A DNA stretch of 64,000 bases from Nocardioides sp. 1609 (GTDB lineage Bacteria; Actinomycetota; Actinomycetes; Propionibacteriales; Nocardioidaceae), in NCBI RefSeq assembly GCF_004522105.1, contig NZ_SPUJ01000005.1, positions 1 to 64,000 on the forward strand. The letters run 5' to 3'. This document shows positions 35,686-43,568 of this stretch, piece after piece. The position numbers and the translations under genes were made by a program. Positions within the stretch are counted from its first letter, which is position 1, and each line of letters starts with the position of its first letter. The notes under the pieces are model-generated. The model saw only the letters and a program-made list of their open reading frames with translations, did not search any database and had not been told where the DNA came from.

Positions 35686-35909
35686 GGGCCGCGTGCGTCG
35701 TCGAGCACCGCAGCGATGACGTCGGCACTGACCCGGCCCGGGCGCTGGGCGGCGCGCCGGAGGGTGTCGGCGATCGGCGGACGGGCGGCGTACTCGACGA
35801 GAGCCTGGAGGGCGTAGTCGGACAGGGACATCCCGGCCGCGTCGGCGCGGTCGCGCAGGGCGCGGTGCGTGTCGTCGGGGACGCCGCGCACCTGGATGAC
35901 CTTGACCAT
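35682..35909 (-). CDS. vapB: VapB/FitA-type ribbon-helix-helix antitoxin
   Basis: A 75-residue antitoxin. The N-terminal ribbon-helix-helix (VKVIQVRGVPDDTHRALRDRADAAGMSLSDYALQAL) binds DNA, and the Arg/Ala-rich C-terminus should wrap the toxin. A short dyad-like CACCCAGATTGGGTGTG lies upstream at about 35920-35942 (inverted CACCCA/TGGGTG), a likely autoregulatory operator. It overlaps vapC by 4 nt. Confidence 0.88.
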   Translation of the reverse strand: MVKVIQVRGVPDDTHRALRDRADAAGMSLSDYALQALVEYAARPPIADTLRRAAQRPGRVSADVIAAVLDDARGP

Positions 35910-35922
35910 GCCGTCGACGCTA

Positions 35923-35938
35923 CACCCAGATTGGGTGT
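35923..35938. promoter_or_regulatory. Inverted repeat upstream of vapBC
   Basis: ACACCCA-GAT-TGGGTGT forms a dyad with 7-bp arms immediately upstream of vapB, between it and the neighbouring gene. VapB-type RHH antitoxins bind such sites to repress their own operon. Confidence 0.55.
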
Positions 35939-35953
35939 GTGCAGGAGTGGCCC

Positions 35954-36394
35954 TCACGGTGCCGCCATCGCGGGAAGGGCTCCGCCCCAGTCGGTCATCA
36001 GGTCCGTCCAGCCGTGCTCGGTGACCAGGATGAGGTCGGTGTCGTAGCAGCTCCGGCCATGGTTGGCGTAGCGCCACCCCCGCAACCATGCCGCCTCGGC
36101 AGCACTGATGACGGTGCGGCCGGGACGGACCACCACGGTCATCACGCCGTGGGTCGGCGGGACGACGTCGGGAACGGGCAAGGTCTGCATGACCCGGTGC
36201 AGCTCCTCCCGGGTGTCCTCGCAGTCCTCCTGCTCGGCGTCGAGGTCGAGGAGGACGACCTTGTCGACCCGCTGCTCGGTCGACGGATGCGCGACGAGGA
36301 CGAGGTAGACGTCCCCGGCGCGGAGGGTCACGCGCTCGGCCACCTCGGTGATGAGCGCCTCGGGGTCTCGGTAGTCGCGGGGCTGCAGCTTCAT
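35954..36394 (-). CDS. Hypothetical protein
   Basis: A 146-residue mixed alpha/beta protein (start ATG 36394; a GTG five codons upstream is possible). It has an Asp/Glu-rich segment LLDLDAEQEDCEDTREELHRVM and a conserved-looking VMTVVVRPGRTVISAAEAAWLRGWRYANH. No membrane segment or known motif is recognised. It is divergent from the gene at 36514 and upstream of vapBC on the same strand. Confidence 0.65.
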   Translation of the reverse strand: MKLQPRDYRDPEALITEVAERVTLRAGDVYLVLVAHPSTEQRVDKVVLLDLDAEQEDCEDTREELHRVMQTLPVPDVVPPTHGVMTVVVRPGRTVISAAEAAWLRGWRYANHGRSCYDTDLILVTEHGWTDLMTDWGGALPAMAAP

Positions 36395-36513
36395 GAGCCG
36401 ACTGTGCACGGATGGCGAGATGTCTGCTGCGGTCCTCCACAGGCCTCGGAGTGCTGGTGGCGCCGGGGAGCGGCAGGAGCGAAGGTCGAGGCTCCGCGAA
36501 CCAGGAGGACCAC

Positions 36514-37464
36514 ATGGGCTGCACCACCGACTTCGTCGGTCACATCGAGATCGCCCCGCCGCTCAACAACGCCGAGACCGACTACCTGACGGCGTTCGCC
36601 AGGACGCGGAGGTGGGACCGCCCCGAGGGGCCGTACTTCGTGCCTGGCAATCCCTGCGTGGACGACCGGCCGGACGGCGGCGCGGAGGCCTACAACCACC
36701 CCGCGCCGGGGCAGCCGCAGCTGTGGTGCCAGTGGGTGGTGTGCGGGCAGGGCGACTGCCTGGCCTACGACGGGGAGGAGAAGTTCTACGCGCCGGTCGA
36801 GTGGATGCGCTACCTGATCCAGCACTTCCTCTCGCCCACCGCCGAGGCCCGCACGGTCGACGACCCGGCGTTTCGTGACTTCACCTTCGACCACGTGCTG
36901 GACGGGACGATCGTGGGGTGTCGACGCGATGACCGTGAGCTCTTCGCGATCGAGGTCCGCGAGAACCGGGTGACCAAGCGCGTGATGCGTGCCGGTGACC
37001 CGCCGCCCTGGGCTGGCATGCGACTGCCCTACGAGCAGGCGAAGGACCGTGGCGCGACCAGCGGAACAGTCGCCGACGCAACCGGAACCTCGTCGACGCC
37101 GAGGCCGGGGGTGACGTGGTCGAGCTGGCGTGACGACGCTTCAGCTGACCGCCGGTCACGGTCGAGCCCTGACCGATGGCGTCAGACCCGGCGCCCGAGT
37201 CTTGCGAACAGCTCCACGACGTGGGGCCAGGCCGCACTGTCACCAACCTCGGGTCGCGCGACCAGGGCGAGCAGCTGCAGCTTGAGCGCCGTGTCAGCCG
37301 CGGTCAACCCTGACGTGTATCGCTCGTCGAGCAGGTACTCCGAGGACAGGTCGTGGGTGCGGGCGGCGGTCCAGGCGAGGCGGTCGAGGAAGATCTCGAG
37401 GACCCGGCCCGCGGCGGGGTGGTCGAGGCCCTGGCTCATCGGGAGCACCGTGAGGCCCTGGTAA
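36514..37464 (+). CDS. Hypothetical protein with overlong antisense-overlapping tail
   Basis: The first ~170 residues look like a conserved actinobacterial family: IEIAPPLNNAETDYLTAF, PYFVPGNPC, PGQPQLWCQWVVC, WMRYLIQHFL, FTFDHVLDG, and IEVRENRVTKRVM. AGGAGG precedes the ATG at 36514. After LPYEQAKDRG the frame becomes Ser/Arg-rich, with no conservation pattern, and runs 283 bp into the 3' end of the macro-SIR2 gene on the other strand. A frameshift or lost stop near 37030-37120 is likely, giving a natural product of about 170-190 residues. A diverged paralogue is at 50336. Confidence 0.7.
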   Translation: MGCTTDFVGHIEIAPPLNNAETDYLTAFARTRRWDRPEGPYFVPGNPCVDDRPDGGAEAYNHPAPGQPQLWCQWVVCGQGDCLAYDGEEKFYAPVEWMRYLIQHFLSPTAEARTVDDPAFRDFTFDHVLDGTIVGCRRDDRELFAIEVRENRVTKRVMRAGDPPPWAGMRLPYEQAKDRGATSGTVADATGTSSTPRPGVTWSSWRDDASADRRSRSSPDRWRQTRRPSLANSSTTWGQAALSPTSGRATRASSCSLSAVSAAVNPDVYRSSSRYSEDRSWVRAAVQARRSRKISRTRPAAGWSRPWLIGSTVRPW

Positions 37465-38678
37465 CCGGCGGTCCTGACGTCGCGGGTGGTGAGGGCGAGG
37501 GCGGTGCCGCTCGGGGTGGTGCGGGCGCCGGCGCTGCCCCGGCGGACGACGTCGACCTGCGCGGCCAGGCGCAGGAAGCTGGCATCGGTGAGGCTGAAGC
37601 CGACGAAGAGCAGGTGGCTGGTCAGCAGGAGGGCCTGGACGACGCCGTCGAGGGCCTGGTGGTCGGCGGCGTGGGCGGCGTACTGCTCGCTCGTCAGCAC
37701 CAGGGACGCCGGCGCGGCGACGTCGCCGTGGAGCTTGAGCAGCCACGGCCGGCCGCCGTCGGCGACGCTGCGGGTCAGGACGTCGACGCCGTCGCCGTGG
37801 ACGCCGTGCAGCGCGGTCTCGTAGCAGGCGTCGAAGTTGGTGGTCACGTTCTGGCGGACGCGGAGGCCGGCGAGCAGGGCGTGGCCGATGCCGTGCCGGC
37901 CGGTCGTGACCCGGGTGACGACGCCGTCGAGGAACCGCTCGGTGCCCCGCGATCGGACGAGCCGGCTCGCGGCGTCCAGGGGATCGTCGACGCCGGTGAG
38001 GTCGACGACCGGGTCCTCGGCCGCGATCGACCGCAGCAGCGACCACCAGGCGGGGAGGCCGACCGGCATCGAGACACCGGCGCCGAGGAAAAGGGAGAGC
38101 CGGCCCTCGCCGGCGAGCGTCCCGAGCCGGTCGGCCTCGCAGCGCAGGTGCGGCGGGAGGCAGGCCCAGTCGTCGTCCACCCGGTGTCGCTGGACGGCGG
38201 CGACGTCTCTCCGGTCACGGAGCACCAGCGCGACGTCGGCGGTCGGCGGCTGGTCGCGTCGGCGTTCGAGCAGCGCGGCGACCACCTCGCCGCGGCGCCC
38301 GGCCAGCCCGCCGTCGCCGGTGCCGACCAGCGGGATCGCGACCAGCGCGCGGTGCCGACCGTCCCGGGCCACGAGGCGCGAGCCGAGCCGCTCCACCGCT
38401 GCCCAGGTCCGCTCGGCGAGCTCGGCGGGAGAGAGGGAGCCGCTGACGGTGTCGAGGGCGACGACGCGTCGCTGCTCGTGCGTGCCGAGGTCGACGACGC
38501 CGTCAGCGTCCGGGCGCCCCACCCGCAGCCAGCCCGCGTGGTCGCCGCGCGGGAGCCCCGGAGGCAGCAAGGCGGACCACGAGTCGGAGACGTTGCCGGC
38601 GCCGTCGCACGGCACGAGGACCGCGTCGCACGCCAGCCGGGTCAGGTCGCCGTGCGCGACGAAGAGGTGCCCGCTCAC
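37182..38678 (-). CDS. Macro domain-SIR2-like fusion protein
   Basis: A 498-residue protein. The N-terminal ~165 residues resemble a macro (ADP-ribose-binding) domain: GDLTRLACDAVLVPCD and ALVAIPLVGTGDGGLAG. A SIR2-like domain follows (about 190-440) with the NAD motifs GAGVS (199-203), TTNFD (279-283), LHGD with candidate catalytic His317, and GFSLTD (360-365). A ~60-residue helical tail ends the protein. SIR2-like domains in bacteria deacylate proteins or degrade NAD in defence. The GTG overlaps the upstream regulator stop (GTGA). Confidence 0.85.
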   Translation of the reverse strand: MSGHLFVAHGDLTRLACDAVLVPCDGAGNVSDSWSALLPPGLPRGDHAGWLRVGRPDADGVVDLGTHEQRRVVALDTVSGSLSPAELAERTWAAVERLGSRLVARDGRHRALVAIPLVGTGDGGLAGRRGEVVAALLERRRDQPPTADVALVLRDRRDVAAVQRHRVDDDWACLPPHLRCEADRLGTLAGEGRLSLFLGAGVSMPVGLPAWWSLLRSIAAEDPVVDLTGVDDPLDAASRLVRSRGTERFLDGVVTRVTTGRHGIGHALLAGLRVRQNVTTNFDACYETALHGVHGDGVDVLTRSVADGGRPWLLKLHGDVAAPASLVLTSEQYAAHAADHQALDGVVQALLLTSHLLFVGFSLTDASFLRLAAQVDVVRRGSAGARTTPSGTALALTTRDVRTAGYQGLTVLPMSQGLDHPAAGRVLEIFLDRLAWTAARTHDLSSEYLLDERYTSGLTAADTALKLQLLALVARPEVGDSAAWPHVVELFARLGRRV

Positions 38679-39424
38679 CGCGCTGCCGCCGTCCGCGGCA
38701 GCGGGAACGGTCCGGCCTCGGGGTCGCGGTCCTTCGCGGCGGTCGGCCGGAACAGCTGGGCGGGCCGACCACCGGTGTCGGAGACGAGGAGGTCGCCGCC
38801 GGCGTCCGTCGCGGGGGTGAGGAACGGCTGCATCCGCCGGTTGAAGGTGTCGCGCTTGAGCGGCTCCCCGAGCACGGCCTCGTGCACGTGGCGCAGCTGG
38901 CTCAGGGTGTACGGCGCCCGCACGAGCCGCAGCGGGTCGGGGGAGCGCTCGTAGCGTCGTCGTGCCCGGCGCACGGCGGTCGTCACCATCGCGTCGTGGT
39001 CGTGGGCCAGCGCCTCGCGGGTGACGCGGCGGCCGCGGGCGGCGTTGCCCGCGACCGGCAGGACCTCGACCAGGTCGGGGGAGAGTCGCGCGACGTCGTC
39101 GGGCCGCAGCGTCGTGAGGTGGCCGACCGAGACGACCCAGCCGCGCTCGTCGCGGTCGGGGGCGTCGTACATGTCGAGCACCTCGAGGTGGACGTCGCGG
39201 CGTGGCCGGAAGTCGAGCTTCTCGGCCAGCAGCTCGCGCACGGTCTCGAGGACCGTGTGGCGCTCGCGCACGAAGCGCCCCGGCAGCACGGCGCGGCCGT
39301 CGGGACGTCGTTGGACGAGCACGCCCAGCGAGACCCGGTCGTCGTCCGGTCGCAGGACCCCCGCGGTCAGGATGACCAGGTCGACCGCGAGATGGGGCCG
39401 CGGGTAGCCGCCGAGGTCGGTCAC
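38675..39424 (-). CDS. NrtR-like Nudix-related transcriptional regulator
   Basis: A 249-residue protein with a Nudix-fold N-terminal half and a winged-helix C-terminal half (APYTLSQLRHVHEAVLGEPLKRDTFNRRM at about 167-195). The Nudix box at 49-71 has lost the EExG end (it reads RELLAEKLDF), so it should bind but not hydrolyse ADP-ribose-like ligands, as in NrtR repressors of NAD metabolism. It is coupled to the macro-SIR2 gene and divergent from the ADP-ribosylglycohydrolase gene. Confidence 0.85.
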   Translation of the reverse strand: MTDLGGYPRPHLAVDLVILTAGVLRPDDDRVSLGVLVQRRPDGRAVLPGRFVRERHTVLETVRELLAEKLDFRPRRDVHLEVLDMYDAPDRDERGWVVSVGHLTTLRPDDVARLSPDLVEVLPVAGNAARGRRVTREALAHDHDAMVTTAVRRARRRYERSPDPLRLVRAPYTLSQLRHVHEAVLGEPLKRDTFNRRMQPFLTPATDAGGDLLVSDTGGRPAQLFRPTAAKDRDPEAGPFPLPRTAAAR

Positions 39425-39436
39425 GCGACCAAGTTA

Positions 39437-39479
39437 GCGCAGATCTGCGCACGCCGGGTGCTACAGTTATCGCATATGC
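39437..39479. promoter_or_regulatory. Shared promoter region with perfect palindromes
   Basis: GCGCAGATCTGCGC (39437-39450) is a perfect 14-bp palindrome 13 bp from the regulator start codon. A TACAGT hexamer (39462-39467) and a GCATATGC palindrome (39472-39479) lie on the glycohydrolase side. I infer the operator of the NrtR-like protein and the promoter of the glycohydrolase gene. Confidence 0.6.
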
Positions 39480-39505
39480 ACGCAAAGCGAGGATCGGAGC
39501 TGCCC

Positions 39506-40537
39506 ATGACACCCCTGACCGCCGCCCAGCACGACCGCGCCGCCGGCGTCCTGCTCGCCACCGCTGCCGGCGACGCCCTCGGCGTGCCCTACGAGTTCGC
39601 CCGTCCTCCGGCGGCCGACGAGCTCGCCGAGATGACCGGGGGCGGGCTCGGCGGCTTCGCGCCGGGGGAGTGGAGCGACGACACCGCGATGGCGGTCGCG
39701 ATCGCGGAGGTCGCCGCGACCGGCGCCGACCTCACCCGCGACGACGCGCTCGACGAGGTCGCGCTCGGCTTCCTGCGCTGGTACGACGACGGGCCGGCCG
39801 ACATCGGCGTCCAGACCAGCGCGGTGCTGGGCGCCACCCGGCGGAGCCTCGCTCGCGACGGCGGACGGCCCGCGGCCGTGATGACGCTCGAGGCCGCGAC
39901 CTACGCCGTCGAGCACGCGCACTCCGCCGGCAACGGCGCCCTGATGCGGACCGCGCCCGTCGCGCTCGCCCACCTCGACGACCGTGCCCGGCTCGCCCGC
40001 GCCGCACGCCTCGTCGCCCGGCTGACCCACGCCGACCCGCTGGCCGGCGATGCGTGCGTGCTGTGGTCGGAGGCGATCCGCGTCGCGGTCGTCGACGGCC
40101 GGACCGACGTCCCGGCGGGCCTCGACCTCGTGCCGACCGAGCGCCGCGAGCAGTGGGCGACCTGGCTCGAGGACGCCGGGACCGGCCCGGCGGACCGGTT
40201 CAACCCGAACGGCTTCACCGTCACCGCGCTCCAGGCCGCCGTCGCCGCGATCGCAGCGACGGCGGACACCGAGGACCGCCAGCTCCAGGACGCGCTGCAC
40301 GCCGCCGTCCGGATCGGCAACGACACCGACACCGTCGCCGCCATCGCCGGGGGGCTCCTCGGCGCCCGCTGGGGAGCCGGTGCCGTGCCGCAGGAGTGGC
40401 GCCGCGCCGTGCACGGCTGGCCGGGCCGCGACGGTGACGACCTGGTCGCGCTCGCCGCCCGCGCCGTGAGCGTGGTCGTCGGGGGCGACGACGGCGCGCC
40501 CGAGGTGCCCACCCGGTCGGACCATTGTGCTCCCTGA
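39506..40537 (+). CDS. ADP-ribosylglycohydrolase (DraG family)
   Basis: A 343-residue enzyme expected to remove ADP-ribose from proteins, nucleic acids or small molecules. Family motifs are GDALGVPYEF near 22, the magnesium-binding WSDDTAM (about 56-62), AHSAGNGALMRTAPVAL and IGNDTDTVAAIAGGLLGA near 271. The ATG at 39506 has a GGAG 8 nt upstream; an ATG at 39476 would add ten residues and might be leaderless. It is divergent from the NrtR-like gene. Confidence 0.92.
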   Translation: MTPLTAAQHDRAAGVLLATAAGDALGVPYEFARPPAADELAEMTGGGLGGFAPGEWSDDTAMAVAIAEVAATGADLTRDDALDEVALGFLRWYDDGPADIGVQTSAVLGATRRSLARDGGRPAAVMTLEAATYAVEHAHSAGNGALMRTAPVALAHLDDRARLARAARLVARLTHADPLAGDACVLWSEAIRVAVVDGRTDVPAGLDLVPTERREQWATWLEDAGTGPADRFNPNGFTVTALQAAVAAIAATADTEDRQLQDALHAAVRIGNDTDTVAAIAGGLLGARWGAGAVPQEWRRAVHGWPGRDGDDLVALAARAVSVVVGGDDGAPEVPTRSDHCAP

Positions 40538-40719
40538 GCCGGGCGTCCAGGACCCGGACCTCGCGGCGGGCACGGGTCGGTCGGGGTGCGACTCGTTGAC
40601 CCCAGCGGCGCTGCACCTGGCCGCCGGCAGCGTCGAGGTCCTCGTGCTCCCAGGCCCGGACGAGGCGCGGCACAAGTCGTCCGCGGCCGGGTGTGGCGGT
40701 GTCGGCAGCGAGGTGCAGA

Positions 40720-41325
40720 GTGGACTCCGTGAACACCCGGCCCGACCTCGAGCACGCGAACGCCGTGTTCGTGACCGAGCGGCTGCTCGTCGGGGGCGAC
40801 CTCGACCAGCGTGACGACGCGCTGGCCGCGCGGCAGCTCGACGAGCTCGTCGCGGCCGGGATGACCCATGTCATCGACGCGCGGGTCGAGGCCGACGACC
40901 GCGAGTTCGTCGGGCGTCACGCCCCCGGTGTCACCTACCTCTGGCACGGCATGGACGACGCCGGGCAGCGCGTGCCACCGGCCTGGTTCGAGGCCGGCGT
41001 CAGTTGGGTGCTGGAGGCGCTGGAGGACCCCGACGCCGTCGTCCTCACCCACTGCCACATGGGCATCAACCGCGGACCGTCGCTCGGGTACGCCGTCCTG
41101 CTCGCGCAGGGGGTCGACCCGGTCGAGGCGATCGCCGCGATCCGCGACGTGCGGCCGATCTCGGCGGTGGCCTACGCCGAGGACGCGCTGCGCTGGTACC
41201 ACCACCGGATCAGCGCGTCCTCCTCCGAACGCCGCCGCGGCCGCGCCCGGCTGCGAGCCTGGCGCCAGGAGAACCCGCTCGACGTGCTGCGGATCATCGC
41301 CCAGCAGCGCCGCTCCGGGGCGTAG
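40720..41325 (+). CDS. Dual-specificity-type protein phosphatase
   Basis: A 201-residue cysteine phosphatase. The P-loop HCHMGINRGPS holds Cys112 and Arg118; the general acid may be Asp79 or Asp80 in HGMDDAG. The N-terminus has VTERLLVGGDLDQ as in bacterial DSP-like enzymes. The C-terminal ~40 residues are Arg-rich. It follows the glycohydrolase after 180 bp on the same strand. It may act on phosphoproteins or on a phosphorylated ADP-ribose product; the substrate is unknown. Confidence 0.82.
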   Translation: MDSVNTRPDLEHANAVFVTERLLVGGDLDQRDDALAARQLDELVAAGMTHVIDARVEADDREFVGRHAPGVTYLWHGMDDAGQRVPPAWFEAGVSWVLEALEDPDAVVLTHCHMGINRGPSLGYAVLLAQGVDPVEAIAAIRDVRPISAVAYAEDALRWYHHRISASSSERRRGRARLRAWRQENPLDVLRIIAQQRRSGA

Positions 41326-41365
41326 CGGCCCGCGGCTCCGCGTCCGGGGCGCGCGGCGGGGTGCT

Positions 41366-41415
41366 GGGTCGTGTGCTCGAGGCCGGTGCAGGGACCGGTC
41401 TCAAGCACACGACCC
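41366..41415. terminator. Long bidirectional hairpin
   Basis: GGGTCGTGTGCT pairs perfectly with AGCACACGACCC, and the stem continues with GAG/CTC and CCGGT/ACCGG separated by single mismatches. It lies between the convergent phosphatase and MFS genes and closes the accessory cluster. Confidence 0.82.
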
Positions 41416-41427
41416 GAGCGGGCCGCG

Positions 41428-42996
41428 CTACGGGGCGGGGACCGGGTCCGGCTTCGCCTCCGGCGCGCGCCCGTGACCGGCGTGCGACGGCTTGGCGAGG
41501 AACAGCACCAGGACCAGTCCGATCAGGAAGGCCACGACCGGCAGGTAGAGCGTCTGCGACATCGCGTCGGAGAACGGTCCCTGGATGAACGACGGCATCG
41601 AGTCGCCGGCGGCCTGCAGGTCCTGCGAGGACCCCTCGATGCCGTTGGCGGTGAGCCGGGCCTGGATCAGCGCGGCGATCGCCGAGCTGCCGAGCACCGC
41701 CCCGACCTGGCGGGTGGTGTTGTAGATGCCGGCGCCCGACCCGGCCGAGGCCATCGGCAGGTTGCGGGTCGCGGTCGCGCTCAGCGGGGCCCACAGGCAG
41801 GCGTTGGACACGCCGAACAGGGCCATCGGCAGGCAGATCTGCCAGACCGGGGTGGTCGGCTCGATCAGCTGCGACAGCCAGAACATCGCGACGGCCGCCG
41901 TGCCGAAGCCGACCACGGTGATGTTGCGGGGGTGGGTGCGGTCGACGAGCTTGCCGACGAACGGCGACAGGATCATCAGGACGACGGCCATCGGCGCCAT
42001 CAGCAGCGCCGACTCGGTCGGGCTCCAGCCGCGGACGCCCTGGGCGTAGAAGAAGAACGGCAGCGACATCGAGGTGATGCCGAGCGAGACGAGGGCGATG
42101 CCGCCGTTGCCGAGGGAGAAGTTGCGGTCGCGGAACAGCGCGAGCGGCACCAGCGGCTCGCTCTTGATCCGGCTCTGCCAGAACACGAACGTCGCGAACA
42201 CCACCACGCCGGCCACGATGAGCAGCGGCACGCTGACGACGCCCTCGATCTGGCCCCAGTCGTACTTCTCGCCCTCCTGGATGCCGAAGACGACCAGGAA
42301 CACGCCGATGCCGCTCAGGGCCACGCCGAGCCAGTCGAAGGAGTGCGTGTGGGTCGGCAGGACGGGCACCAGGCGCACCGCCAGGACGAACCCGATGACG
42401 CCGATCGGCACGTTGACGATGAAGATCCACTCCCACCCGAGGGAGTCGACCAGGACGCCGCCGAGGATCGGCCCGACGAGGGTGGCGACGCCGGCCGTGG
42501 CACCCCACAGCGCCATCGCCCCGCCGCGCTTGGCCGGCGGGAAGGTGCGGGTGATCACGGCCATCGTCTGCGGCGTGATCATCGCGGCGCCGAAGCCCTG
42601 CACCACGCGGGCGAGGATCAGCATCTCAATGGAGTCGGTCAGGCCGCACCACAGCGAGGCGAGGGTGAAGACGACCAGGCCGGCGAGGTAGACGTTCTTC
42701 GGCCCGAACCGGTCGCCGAGGCGGCCGGTGACCAGCAGCGGCACGGCGTAGGCGAGCAGGTAGGCGCTGGTGACCCAGATGACGGTGTTGTAGTCGGTCT
42801 GGAGGTCCCGCATGATCGCCGGCGTCGCGACCGACACGATCGTGTTGTCGACCAGGATCATGAAGAAGCCGACCACCATGGCCAGCAGCGCCGGCCACGG
42901 CTTGTAGTCGGCGGGCAGGTCGGGCTGCCGGTCGGGTTGCGCGTCGGGCTGCTCGTCGGGGGGCTGGGTGGCGCTCACGCCAGGTGCGGTTGCCAT
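41428..42996 (-). CDS. DHA2-family MFS drug exporter
   Basis: A 522-residue H+-coupled exporter with about 14 membrane helices. DHA2 motifs are VDNTIVSVATPAIMRDL, GRLGDRFGPKNVYLAGL and GPILGGVLVDSLGWEWIFIVNVPIG. Asp/Gln/Pro-rich tails flank the core. Its start lies inside the end of the padR gene (22-nt overlap), so the exporter is probably under PadR control and induced by its substrate. Confidence 0.9.
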   Translation of the reverse strand: MATAPGVSATQPPDEQPDAQPDRQPDLPADYKPWPALLAMVVGFFMILVDNTIVSVATPAIMRDLQTDYNTVIWVTSAYLLAYAVPLLVTGRLGDRFGPKNVYLAGLVVFTLASLWCGLTDSIEMLILARVVQGFGAAMITPQTMAVITRTFPPAKRGGAMALWGATAGVATLVGPILGGVLVDSLGWEWIFIVNVPIGVIGFVLAVRLVPVLPTHTHSFDWLGVALSGIGVFLVVFGIQEGEKYDWGQIEGVVSVPLLIVAGVVVFATFVFWQSRIKSEPLVPLALFRDRNFSLGNGGIALVSLGITSMSLPFFFYAQGVRGWSPTESALLMAPMAVVLMILSPFVGKLVDRTHPRNITVVGFGTAAVAMFWLSQLIEPTTPVWQICLPMALFGVSNACLWAPLSATATRNLPMASAGSGAGIYNTTRQVGAVLGSSAIAALIQARLTANGIEGSSQDLQAAGDSMPSFIQGPFSDAMSQTLYLPVVAFLIGLVLVLFLAKPSHAGHGRAPEAKPDPVPAP

Positions 42997-43541
42997 GCGA
43001 AGTCCTTGGTGTCGATGCGGGTGATGAGGAGCGCGATCCAGTCGCGCTGGGCGGTGGACATGGTCAGGAGGTAGTCGCCGCCGACCAGGTAGGTCTCGGG
43101 CTTGCCCCGGTCGCGGGCGGCGCGCAGCACGCTCGCGAGCTCGGCGATGTCGTCGTCCAGGGCGACCAGGTACTGCCGCAGGTCGGCGGCGACCTGCTCG
43201 GCCGGCACGTTGTGCGCCTCGGCGAGGGCGAGGGGGAGGTGCGGGTACTCCCGCACGGGCCGCTGGAGGATCTCGCGGATCCGCGCCGTCATCGCCACGC
43301 GCCCCTCGGCGGTGATGGCGTACGTCGTGCGCTCGGGCCGGTTGCCGTCGCGGTCGGTGCCCGTCGCCTCGACCAGCCGCTCGTCCTCGAGCCGCTGGAC
43401 CGCGTGGTACAGCGAGCCGGGCCGGATCTTGACGAACCGGTCCTCGTGCCTCTCGAGCAGCAGCTGGTACATCTCGTAGGGGTGCATCGGTCGCTCGGCG
43501 AGCAGGGCCAGCGCCGAGACGGCCAGGGGGGTCAGGGCGAT
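42975..43541 (-). CDS. PadR-family transcriptional regulator with ATC start
   Basis: A 188-residue PadR repressor. The winged helix is in ALLAERPMHPYEMYQLLLERHEDRFVKIRPGSLYHAVQRLEDERLV, followed by a C-terminal dimerisation helix. The conserved PadR opening (ALTPLAVSALALL) lies upstream of the first ATG (43487), and the only codon at the right distance (7 nt) from a GGAGG is ATC at 43541-43539. I therefore infer a rare ATC start, or an ATG-to-ATC error. A 16-bp palindrome lies just upstream. Confidence 0.82.
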   Translation of the reverse strand: MALTPLAVSALALLAERPMHPYEMYQLLLERHEDRFVKIRPGSLYHAVQRLEDERLVEATGTDRDGNRPERTTYAITAEGRVAMTARIREILQRPVREYPHLPLALAEAHNVPAEQVAADLRQYLVALDDDIAELASVLRAARDRGKPETYLVGGDYLLTMSTAQRDWIALLITRIDTKDFAWQPHLA

Positions 43542-43568
43542 GACCGTCCCTCCTCAGTCCAGGTGGAT

